The notes below the pieces were generated by a model, which was not told the DNA's origin, made no database searches, and saw only the letters and a program-made list of their open reading frames with translations. A stretch of DNA of 18,365 nt from JAVVPL01 sp036655775 (GTDB lineage: Bacteria > Bacteroidota > Bacteroidia > Bacteroidales > P3): assembly GCA_036655775.1 (NCBI GenBank), contig JAVVPL010000033.1:1-18365 (forward strand), written 5' to 3'. Position 1 is the stretch's first letter; each line of letters begins with the position of its first letter. Shown here one piece after another: positions 6,977 to 13,767 of the stretch. The position numbers and the translations under genes are program-made.

Positions 6977-8275
6977 TTAGCGTGTTTTTAAAATAAACAA
7001 AGTCACACTAGGTCGCACCCCCACACGAAATGGGAATCCATTAAATCCACAACCCGTACTCACATACAGTTTTTGCCCGTTTTCTTGAGGATACATACCC
7101 GAAAAATGAGGATATAGGTATTGAGCAGGACTGTACTCTTTTTCACCTATACGCACGCCCATTTGCATGCCATGCGTATGCCCCGATAAGGTTAAATCAA
7201 TTTGTGGATATTGTTTGTAAATAACCGAATCGAAATAACTTGGATCATGACTCAACAAAATAGTATATAAATTAGGCGCAATTTGTTTTATAGCAGTATC
7301 GATATTGCCTAATTTTGGAAAACGTTCGCCTTTACCCCAATTTTCGACTCCTACCAAAGCAATAGTGTCGCGCCCATGTATAATATTTACGCCCTCATTA
7401 TTCAAACATTTCCACCCCAAACTTGCGTAAAAACAATCCATTTGATGAATGCTTTGCAAACTATCTTGAGGCTTTTTCCAAGTGACATACGAAGCATAAT
7501 CGTGATTACCTTTTACGCAATAAATGCCATCTTTGGCTTTCAATTTTGCAAATATCGTATGATAGGGAAGCAATTCCTTGGTCGAAAAATTCACCATATC
7601 ACCCGTAAACACTATTAAATCGGGTTTTGCTTCCATAATTTCAGCACAGAGTTTTTCGATACTTCCATGCTTAACAAAACTACCAATGTGCATATCCGAA
7701 AATTGAACAATCCGATAATCGTTAAACGCAGGTGGAATTTTAGAACTTTTGAGCGTTTCCGTTTTGAGTTTAAAATTGAAAACCGTAAAAATACTAGCAT
7801 GAATAAGGATCAACAAACATATCAATCCAACAGATATAGCCCAATAATGAATATGTTTAATAAAACCTGTACCTAAGCGTATTTTAGTGATGGGAGCAAT
7901 ATCACTCAATAAATAAAAACAAGCCATCAAAAGTTTAGGAATAAAAAATATGACGGGAATACCTAGAAGATATGTACGTGCCACTGGCGACCACAAAGAT
8001 AAATGCGCAACGGATAAAACACCTAGAAAAATAAATAAAAGCACTAAGGGCAAAAAATAAAAAAACACAATGCCCCATTTGAGCCATTTTTTTTTGATGG
8101 ATAAAATCAATTGTCGTAATTTGAGCCATACATAATAATCCACTACAAAAACAAACAAAAAACCACCCAACATACTTTGATATTTGGGCAATTGAAGACT
8201 AAATAAAATAAAACAATACACTGCGGTGAGAATGTAAAAACTAAGTACACCGTATTTTTTTAAAAAATTTTTCAT
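6977..8275 (-). CDS. Membrane-anchored calcineurin-like metallophosphoesterase
   Basis: This 432-residue protein has four to five predicted membrane segments in residues 10-165 and a C-terminal calcineurin-type phosphoesterase domain. The metal-binding motifs are complete: FSDMHIG (192-198), TGDMVN (224-229), GNHDY (256-260), LSHDP (341-345) and SGHTHG (364-369). The layout resembles the YkuE/YaeI-type phosphoesterases, some of which act on lipids such as UDP-diacylglucosamine; the substrate here is unknown. It is the last gene of an exbB-exbD-tonB-phosphoesterase run, starting 2 nt after the tonB stop (junction TAAAAATG), so it is very probably cotranscribed with the Ton energising module. 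The enzyme class is firm; the specificity is not. Confidence 0.88.
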   Translation of the reverse strand: MKNFLKKYGVLSFYILTAVYCFILFSLQLPKYQSMLGGFLFVFVVDYYVWLKLRQLILSIKKKWLKWGIVFFYFLPLVLLFIFLGVLSVAHLSLWSPVARTYLLGIPVIFFIPKLLMACFYLLSDIAPITKIRLGTGFIKHIHYWAISVGLICLLILIHASIFTVFNFKLKTETLKSSKIPPAFNDYRIVQFSDMHIGSFVKHGSIEKLCAEIMEAKPDLIVFTGDMVNFSTKELLPYHTIFAKLKAKDGIYCVKGNHDYASYVTWKKPQDSLQSIHQMDCFYASLGWKCLNNEGVNIIHGRDTIALVGVENWGKGERFPKLGNIDTAIKQIAPNLYTILLSHDPSYFDSVIYKQYPQIDLTLSGHTHGMQMGVRIGEKEYSPAQYLYPHFSGMYPQENGQKLYVSTGCGFNGFPFRVGVRPSVTLFILKTR

Positions 8276-8277
8276 TT

Positions 8278-9069
8278 TTATCGACTTCGGATAAATTTAT
8301 ATGTAATGGTTCCTATTTGTTCCACAGGTGCATTTTCGTCAGGAGTAAATTTGGAACGGCTCGCTGCTTGCCGCGCTTTTTCCCAAAGATTTTCATCTAA
8401 TGTAGTGGTGCCTTGCACGCCCACTTGCGTTCGAGTAATTTCCCCTTGAGGGTTAACCCATATTTTAACTACAACCACACCTTGTTCCTCTGAATCATAC
8501 GCAGGTCGTGCCAAACTTTTGAGCGTTCGTCCTGTGACAGAAAAAGAAATTCCGCCATTGCCCCCCGAACCCCCATACCCACTTGCCTCTGGATTTCCAT
8601 TAGGCTTTCCTTGATCTCCAATTCCACCTGCATTACCTTGAGAAGATGCCGTAGCATTTCTTTTTCCTGGGTATAAGGCATTTGGATTTAAAGCAGGCGT
8701 ATTTGATTCTTGCACTCTTGGATTTTCAGAACTTTGTGACACCTTAGTTTTAGGCGTTTTTCGGTACATCTTCTTTTGTTTTTGCGAACTTATGGAAACC
8801 GTTTCCTCTTCATCTTGGGTTTGCATTTGTTCTTGATCAGGAGTAGGTTCATTTGCATTATTTTGCAATTGATTTTGTACCAATTGGTCCATTTGATGCT
8901 CACCCATTCCTTGATCACTAAATCCTAAGTTGACCTCTACCCCATATTCAGGGGGGGGAGGCCAAGTGCGATCCAAACCCATAAACCATAGGATAAGGAA
9001 GAGCAAGCCACAGACCAAAAGCGTGCCTATACCTGCAATAACATGACTTTCTTTCTCTTTTTTATCCAT
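8278..9069 (-). CDS. tonB: TonB-family energy transducer
   Basis: TonB proteins span the inner membrane and transmit proton-motive force from ExbB/ExbD to outer-membrane transporters. The 263-residue product has a short charged N-terminus, one membrane anchor (about 10-31), and a PPPP element right after it. A Gln/Asn/Glu-rich periplasmic linker follows, then a Gly-rich segment (about 145-173) and a C-terminal TonB domain (about 175-263, containing VVVKIWVNPQGEI and ending GTITYKFIRSR). The PPPP codons contain a run of eight C (8951-8958), a possible slippage site. It starts 1 nt after exbD. Calling it the functional TonB, rather than a TolA-like or TonB-domain paralogue, rests on the exbBD context. 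Confidence 0.85.
   Translation of the reverse strand: MDKKEKESHVIAGIGTLLVCGLLFLILWFMGLDRTWPPPPEYGVEVNLGFSDQGMGEHQMDQLVQNQLQNNANEPTPDQEQMQTQDEEETVSISSQKQKKMYRKTPKTKVSQSSENPRVQESNTPALNPNALYPGKRNATASSQGNAGGIGDQGKPNGNPEASGYGGSGGNGGISFSVTGRTLKSLARPAYDSEEQGVVVVKIWVNPQGEITRTQVGVQGTTTLDENLWEKARQAASRSKFTPDENAPVEQIGTITYKFIRSR
8951..8958 (-). repeat. C8 homopolymer in tonB
   Basis: Eight consecutive G on the plus strand, C on the coding strand, encode part of the PPPP motif just after the TonB membrane anchor. In AT-rich coding sequence this is the longest G/C run I noticed. A one-base slip would frameshift TonB at about residue 40. Confidence 0.6.
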
Positions 9070-9070
9070 T

Positions 9071-9484
9071 TTATTCTTTAGGTGAAGTAGCTAAAAGCAC
9101 CTTATGTTTAGCATTTGTTTGTTCATTTAGTTGATTGACCGCATCAATTACATTTACCACATATTGCACAGGCACTGTTTTATCAGAGCGCAGCACAATG
9201 GAAGCTTCGGTATCAGGTCCAATAAGAGCCGCTATAGCGGTGGGCAACTGATCCTCTTCAACCAAGGTTTGGTCGACAAAATACATATACTGATCGTTAA
9301 TATATACTGTCAAAGTTTGCTTTGCCATGGTTTTGCTCGTACTATTGGGCAATAGCAATTTGATCGCATTGGGACTGACCAAAGTGGAAAGCAATATAAA
9401 AAAAATCAACAATAAAAAAACCAAATCGGACATAGAGGCCGAACTAAATTCCGTACTACGACGGAAACGCGTTTGAATTGCCAT
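9071..9484 (-). CDS. exbD: Biopolymer transport protein ExbD
   Basis: ExbD is the proton-carrying partner of ExbB in the inner membrane. The 137-residue product has a basic cytoplasmic N-terminus (QTRFRRSTEFSSAS), one membrane helix at about 19-36 beginning MSDLVFLLLIFFILL, and a periplasmic domain. Asp20 sits at the position of the essential proton-relay aspartate of the ExbD/TolR/MotB family. The length is normal for ExbD. It lies between exbB (4 nt away) and tonB (1 nt away) in one operon. Many Bacteroidota carry two consecutive exbD genes; only one is present here. A TolR assignment is less likely given the adjacent tonB. Confidence 0.92.
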   Translation of the reverse strand: MAIQTRFRRSTEFSSASMSDLVFLLLIFFILLSTLVSPNAIKLLLPNSTSKTMAKQTLTVYINDQYMYFVDQTLVEEDQLPTAIAALIGPDTEASIVLRSDKTVPVQYVVNVIDAVNQLNEQTNAKHKVLLATSPKE

Positions 9485-9488
9485 GTTT

Positions 9489-10235
9489 TTATTTATTTAC
9501 GGGTTCATGCAACAAATCCATAAATTCAGTAGCACGGGCTTCGAGTATAAATACCATTTTTTCGATTCTTGCCACCAATAGATTATAGCATATATAGGCA
9601 ATAATACCTACAATAAGACCCCCAACTGTGGTTACCATGGCTTGATACATTCCATCGGCTAATGTAGCCACATCAATATTGCTACCCTTGGAAGCCATAT
9701 CAAAAAACACACGAACCATCCCCACTACAGTACCCAAAAATCCAATCATAGGTGCAGCCCCTGCAGTAGTAGAAAGCCAGCTAATATTTTTTTCCAATTT
9801 GGCCACTTCTAATTTACCTACATTTTCAATCGCTGCATTAATATCATTCAAGGGTTTCCCTATACGAGAAATTCCTTTTTCAATCATGCGTGCAATGGGA
9901 CTTTGCGTGTTGTGACAAAGTGCTTTTGCCGAATCCAATCGACCATTGTGTACAAAATCACGAATACTATTCATGAAATTGCTTTGTTCTTTGGTAGCTC
10001 TACTAATGGTAATATACCGTTCAATAAATACATAAACCGTAATCAAAAACAAAAGTAAGAGAGGAATCATCAACCAACCACCTTTGACCGCTAAGTCGAA
10101 AATATGAATGGTTTCTTTGGTTTGGGCCACAAGAGGAGCCTGTGACTGAATTAAATTAGCTGTTTGTTCTACTACTTCTTGTACGGCAGCAACTGTATCG
10201 GCTACCACAGAAGTTTGTGTGATTTGTAAGAGCAT
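9489..10235 (-). CDS. exbB: MotA/TolQ/ExbB proton channel protein
   Basis: ExbB forms the pentameric membrane scaffold of the Ton motor. The 248-residue product has a ~50-residue N-terminal extension and three membrane segments: about 53-72 (GGWLMIPLLLLFLITVYVF), 155-178 (TTAGAAPMIGFLGTVVGMVRVFF region) and 199-221 (AMVTTVGGLIVGIIAYICY). The GFLGTVVGM and TTVGGL motifs are the family signature lining the channel. It is the first gene of the exbB-exbD-tonB-phosphoesterase run. Its promoter must lie in the 169 bp shared with ispH, where I see only an imperfect minus-strand box (TAACTTCG at 10263-10270). Confidence 0.93.
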   Translation of the reverse strand: MLLQITQTSVVADTVAAVQEVVEQTANLIQSQAPLVAQTKETIHIFDLAVKGGWLMIPLLLLFLITVYVFIERYITISRATKEQSNFMNSIRDFVHNGRLDSAKALCHNTQSPIARMIEKGISRIGKPLNDINAAIENVGKLEVAKLEKNISWLSTTAGAAPMIGFLGTVVGMVRVFFDMASKGSNIDVATLADGMYQAMVTTVGGLIVGIIAYICYNLLVARIEKMVFILEARATEFMDLLHEPVNK

Positions 10236-10328
10236 AGATATCTATTTATTTTTTATGAATAGCGAAGTTACAAAAAATTACGAAATTATACTAAAAATTT
10301 TGTTGAGAAAATAAACAAAGCCGTGTTG

Positions 10329-10338
10329 ATAAGCTTAT
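10329..10338. repeat. Short palindrome in the exbB-ispH divergent region
   Basis: ATAAGCTTAT is a perfect 10-bp palindrome about 30 bp upstream of the ispH -7 box. It is a possible operator, but chance occurrence is likely. Confidence 0.15.
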
Positions 10339-10366
10339 TCGTTGAAAAATAATAAACAAAATAACG

Positions 10367-10374
10367 TATCTTTG
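10367..10374 (+). promoter_or_regulatory. -7 promoter box for the ispH-recF-dciA operon
   Basis: TATCTTTG is a perfect TAnnTTTG box, with a TTG at 10342-10344 as candidate -33 element (22 bp spacer). It ends 30 bp before the ispH ATG, giving a leader of roughly 25 nt. It rules out the TTG at 10342 as an ispH start. Confidence 0.6.
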
Positions 10375-10404
10375 TATTTGATTTTAATTTTTAACATATT
10401 TTTT

Positions 10405-11304
10405 ATGCAAATTACTATAGAGGAACATTCAGGCTTTTGTTTTGGGGTAGTTTCGGCTATTGAAAAAGCAGAAAACGAATTGAAGAGTAGAGATATTTTA
10501 TATTGCTTGGGGGATATTGTTCACAATAGTGCAGAGGTGGAACGTTTGGATCGTTTAGGATTAAAAGTAATTGATCTCAATCAATTTAAAAAACTAAAAA
10601 ATGCAGCCGTACTAATTCGTGCACATGGCGAACCGCCTTCAACCTATCAAATAGCGAAAGCCAACCATATTCAACTCAAAGAAGCCACTTGTTTGATTGT
10701 GCTCAAACTACAAAAATTGGTAAAACAAGGATTTGAGGAAATGCAAACCCAAAATGGACAAGTACTAATCTATGGCAAGGAAGGACATGCCGAAGTAGTT
10801 GGACTCAATGGACAAACGGGCAATAGAGCCTTAGTTGTAAGTAATTTTGAAGACGTGAAAAAAATTCAATTTAATTGTCCCACTCTTTTATTTTCACAAA
10901 CTACCATGAATGTGGAAGCATACGCCAAAATTAAAGCCTATATTGCCCAAAAATGTGCCTTATCCAATGTGTATTTTCATGCTACCGATAGTATTTGTTC
11001 ACGTATGGCCCATAGAGCGGAACAATTAAAATTATTTGTACAGCATCAAGATGTGGTAATTTTTGTGAGTGGAGAAAAAAGTTCTAATGGTCAGTATTTG
11101 TATAGTATTTGTCAAGAAAACAATCCAAACTGTCATTTTATTTCCAATGTAGAAGATATAGAAACAAATTTTATTTATTTTCCAAACCAAAAACAAAAAG
11201 TAAACAAAATAGGTATTTGTGGAGCCACTTCCACCCCACTTTGGCTAATGCAAGCGGTGTCGGAACAACTCTCGCTATTAAACGATTCCATCGAATGTAT
11301 TTAA
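10405..11304 (+). CDS. ispH: 4-hydroxy-3-methylbut-2-enyl diphosphate reductase
   Basis: IspH (LytB) performs the last step of the non-mevalonate isoprenoid pathway, reducing HMBPP to isopentenyl and dimethylallyl diphosphate with a [4Fe-4S] cluster. The 299-residue product has the three cluster cysteines at 12 (SGFCFGV), 96 (EATCLIV) and 198 (DSICSRM). Substrate-binding residues are visible as His40 (DIVHN), His74 (RAHGEP), His128 and Glu130 (GHAEVVG), and SSN (226-228). The proline that usually follows the second cysteine is Leu97 here. The start is the ATG at 10405: MQITIEEHSGFCFGV is the canonical beginning, and the longer open frame covers the promoter. The 3' end overlaps recF by 10 bp. 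The function is secure. Confidence 0.96.
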   Translation: MQITIEEHSGFCFGVVSAIEKAENELKSRDILYCLGDIVHNSAEVERLDRLGLKVIDLNQFKKLKNAAVLIRAHGEPPSTYQIAKANHIQLKEATCLIVLKLQKLVKQGFEEMQTQNGQVLIYGKEGHAEVVGLNGQTGNRALVVSNFEDVKKIQFNCPTLLFSQTTMNVEAYAKIKAYIAQKCALSNVYFHATDSICSRMAHRAEQLKLFVQHQDVVIFVSGEKSSNGQYLYSICQENNPNCHFISNVEDIETNFIYFPNQKQKVNKIGICGATSTPLWLMQAVSEQLSLLNDSIECI

Positions 11305-12395
11305 AAAAACTCACACTCACTAATTTTAAAAATTACAGCCAAACTGAATTGACGTTTTCATTTCATGTCAATGCCTTTGTGGGCAATAACGGAATGGGAA
11401 AAACCAATTTATTGGATGCCATTTACTATCTTTCGTTTTGTAAGAGTTATTTCAATACCCTCGACAATCAAAATATTCAATACGATCAGGATTTTTTTGC
11501 GATTCATGGCAGCTACTCGCTAAATCAAGGCGACGAGACCATTAGTTGTATCCAAAAACGAGGACAAAAAAAAATAATGCGTTTCAACAAAAAAGAATAC
11601 GAACGCCTATCTGATCATATTGGATTACTCCCTCTCATTATTATTTCACCCTACGATCAAGATTTAATTTACGATGGCAGTGAGTTAAGACGTAAGTTTT
11701 TAGATAGTGTTATTTCCCAATACGACAAAATTTATTTAGAACAACTTATTGCCTATTTACGTACTTTAGAACAAAGAAATAAATTGCTAAAACAAGACCA
11801 TTTGGATGAAACCTTACTCCAAGTTTTCGATCAACAGTTAAGCCGATTGGCCGCGCCTATTTACGAGAAGCGAACTGCGTTTATGCAGGACTTTTTACCT
11901 TTGTTTAAAACCTATTATGCGCAAATTTCAGGTACATCCGAAGAAGTTGATATTGTATACCAATCTCACCTAGATCAAGCAATTCCTTTCGAGACCTTAT
12001 TACAATCAGCCCTTGACAAAGATCGAATTTTACAATACACCTCCATAGGAATCCACAAGGATGATTTGCAAATGCTCATTGCTCATCGAGCGCTTAAAAA
12101 ATTTGGTTCACAAGGACAACAAAAATCATTTGTACTCGCCATGCGCTTGGCTCAGGTTAGCATGATTGCTCAACTCAAAGGATTTTATCCCATTTTATTA
12201 TTAGATGATATTTTTGACAAATTAGACAAAGAAAGAGTACGCCATTTAATGGCTTTGGTGGGACAAGATCATTTTGGACAAGTGTTTTTGACCGATACTG
12301 ATTTACAAAGAGTACAACGTATTTTTGAAGAATATACCATAGAACATCAAATTTATCAAATTGAAAATGGACAAACTAAACGCATACACCCTTAA
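11295..12395 (+). CDS. recF: DNA replication and repair protein RecF
   Basis: RecF is an SMC-like ATPase that acts with RecO and RecR to load RecA at single-strand gaps and helps restart stalled forks. The 366-residue product has a canonical start (MYLKKLTLTNFKNY) and Walker A GNNGMGKT (30-37). It also has an ABC-type signature SQGQQK (272-277), Walker B ILLLDD (300-305), a D-loop DKLD (309-312) and FLTDTD (331-336). The length is typical. The ATG at 11295 lies inside ispH, whose stop is 10 bp later, suggesting translational coupling. A longer upstream frame only shadows ispH. dciA follows 2 nt after the stop. Confidence 0.96.
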   Translation: MYLKKLTLTNFKNYSQTELTFSFHVNAFVGNNGMGKTNLLDAIYYLSFCKSYFNTLDNQNIQYDQDFFAIHGSYSLNQGDETISCIQKRGQKKIMRFNKKEYERLSDHIGLLPLIIISPYDQDLIYDGSELRRKFLDSVISQYDKIYLEQLIAYLRTLEQRNKLLKQDHLDETLLQVFDQQLSRLAAPIYEKRTAFMQDFLPLFKTYYAQISGTSEEVDIVYQSHLDQAIPFETLLQSALDKDRILQYTSIGIHKDDLQMLIAHRALKKFGSQGQQKSFVLAMRLAQVSMIAQLKGFYPILLLDDIFDKLDKERVRHLMALVGQDHFGQVFLTDTDLQRVQRIFEEYTIEHQIYQIENGQTKRIHP

Positions 12396-12397
12396 TC

Positions 12398-12688
12398 ATG
12401 GCAGACTATAATACTCGCCCCCTTAAAGGGGTAATTGGGGAATTGATGAACCTCTACGGCTGGAAAGATAAAATAGACGAAAAGCGCGCTTTAAACGCCT
12501 ATGAAAAATGTGTCGAGCCCCCTATTTTGCAAGCAACTCAAAATATCTATATCAAAAATAGAGTATTGCATATTACCCTTAATTCTGCCGCTGCACGCAA
12601 CAATTTTCAATATAAATTAGAAGAAGTAAAATTGGCCATCAACCAAGAAGTAGGACGCGCAATTCTCAATCACATTGAGCTTCATTGA
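12398..12688 (+). CDS. DciA-like helicase loader (DUF721 family)
   Basis: This 96-residue protein looks like a minimal DUF721 domain. The features are an N-terminal helix with GVIGELMNLYGWKDKI (11-26), a central ALNAYEKCVEPP segment and a beta-alpha-beta C-terminal half (NRVLHITLNSAAARNNFQYK). DUF721 proteins include DciA, shown in other bacteria to be the ancestral loader or operator of DnaB helicase where DnaC and DnaI are absent. Basic tails seen in longer DciA proteins are missing, as is common in Bacteroidota members. It starts 2 nt after recF (junction TAATCATG, identical to the dnaB/AsnB-like junction), so it is cotranscribed with recF. Family membership is likely; the helicase-loading role is inferred from the family. 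Confidence 0.75.
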   Translation: MADYNTRPLKGVIGELMNLYGWKDKIDEKRALNAYEKCVEPPILQATQNIYIKNRVLHITLNSAAARNNFQYKLEEVKLAINQEVGRAILNHIELH

Positions 12689-12719
12689 AAAATAAATATT
12701 CATAAAAAAGAAGGAAACA

Positions 12720-12776
12720 CGCTATATAAAATCGTTCTATAGCAAATATGATTTTATGAAATTAAATAAACTTTTT
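12720..12776. terminator. Possible bidirectional terminator between dciA and pfkA
   Basis: The 91-bp gap between two convergent genes contains two overlapping, mutually exclusive inverted repeats. GCTATA/TATAGC lies at 12721-12726 and 12738-12743. ATAAAATC/GATTTTAT lies at 12726-12733 and 12750-12757. A T-run follows at 12771-12776. The stems are AT-rich and weak, so this is only a candidate. Confidence 0.25.
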
Positions 12777-12779
12777 TAA

Positions 12780-13766
12780 TTATAAAGAAAGCACCCTAGC
12801 CATTTCTAATAAAATAGGACTGACTGCCGAATGTTGTTTGACGGCTTTTGCAAAAGGCACATAATTGACTTTATTGTTGACCAAACCTATCATCACACCA
12901 TGCTCACCTCTATTGAGCGCTAGCACGCCTTCGTAACCTAAACGTGAAGCCAATACTCTATCGGAACAAGAAGGGGCTCCCCCTCTTTGAATATGTCCTA
13001 AAATAGTTACTCGAGTTTGATAATTAGGCAAACGTTCAGTAACCATTTTTGCCACTTCTGCAGCGCCCCCCAACTCATCGCCTTCGGCCACAATAATAAT
13101 ACCCGAAGTTTTATTTTTACGTCTATCGTACAATAACTTAGACACCAATTGCTCAATATTCGTCAAACTTTCTGGAATCAAAATATTTTCGGCTCCACAA
13201 GCAATCCCGCTATTAAGTGCAATAAAACCCGCATCTCGGCCCATCACTTCTACAAAAAATAAAGTATCGTGTGAATCGGCGGTATCCCTCAATTTATCTA
13301 CGGCTTCCACCACTGTGTTAATCGCGGTATCATACCCAATAGTATAATCGGTACCATATAAATCGTTATCAATCGTACCTGGAAGTCCAATCACTGGATA
13401 TTTATAGCGCTCCGACAAAGCCAAAGCCCCTCTAAATGTACCATCTCCACCAATCACTACCAAAGCATCAATTCCTTCATCTTGTAAGTTTTGATATGCC
13501 AATGCTTGCCCTTCCTCTGTTTGAAATTCAGGACAACGCGACGATTTTAAAACCGTGCCTCCTCTTTGAATAATATTGGAAACAGAATATCCAAAAAAAG
13601 GTGCAAATTCTTTATTGATAAGTCCTTTGTACCCATGACTTACGCCCACTACTAATATTTTTTCATTAATTGCTGTACGCACCACCGAACGAATGGCCGC
13701 ATTCATGCCTGGCGCATCCCCTCCAGAGGTTAAAACAGCTATTTTTCTAATTTGACCTGCAGACAT
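12780..13766 (-). CDS. pfkA: ATP-dependent 6-phosphofructokinase
   Basis: This is the committed step of glycolysis: fructose-6-phosphate plus ATP gives fructose-1,6-bisphosphate. The 328-residue product matches bacterial PfkA in length. Motifs include TSGGDAPGMNAAIR (13-26), IGGDGTFRGA (105-114), PGTIDND (129-135) with the catalytic-type Asp132, VMGRDAGF (174-181) and LGHIQRGG (256-263). Gly109 (GGDG) and Gly130 (PGTIDND) point to ATP rather than pyrophosphate as donor; PPi enzymes usually carry GGDD and PKTIDND. The start is the ATG at 13766, 1 nt after the topA stop. The upstream in-frame codons are a shadow of the topA lysine-rich tail. It is cotranscribed with topA. Confidence 0.96.
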   Translation of the reverse strand: MSAGQIRKIAVLTSGGDAPGMNAAIRSVVRTAINEKILVVGVSHGYKGLINKEFAPFFGYSVSNIIQRGGTVLKSSRCPEFQTEEGQALAYQNLQDEGIDALVVIGGDGTFRGALALSERYKYPVIGLPGTIDNDLYGTDYTIGYDTAINTVVEAVDKLRDTADSHDTLFFVEVMGRDAGFIALNSGIACGAENILIPESLTNIEQLVSKLLYDRRKNKTSGIIIVAEGDELGGAAEVAKMVTERLPNYQTRVTILGHIQRGGAPSCSDRVLASRLGYEGVLALNRGEHGVMIGLVNNKVNYVPFAKAVKQHSAVSPILLEMARVLSL

Positions 13767-13767
13767 T

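Noticed and set aside
10236..10404. oriC-like region near recF
   Set aside because: No DnaA boxes of the TTATCCACA type, and dnaA, dnaN and gyrB are absent.
11109..11294. Upstream extension of recF
   Set aside because: It is a shadow of the ispH 3' region; RecF homology begins at 11295.
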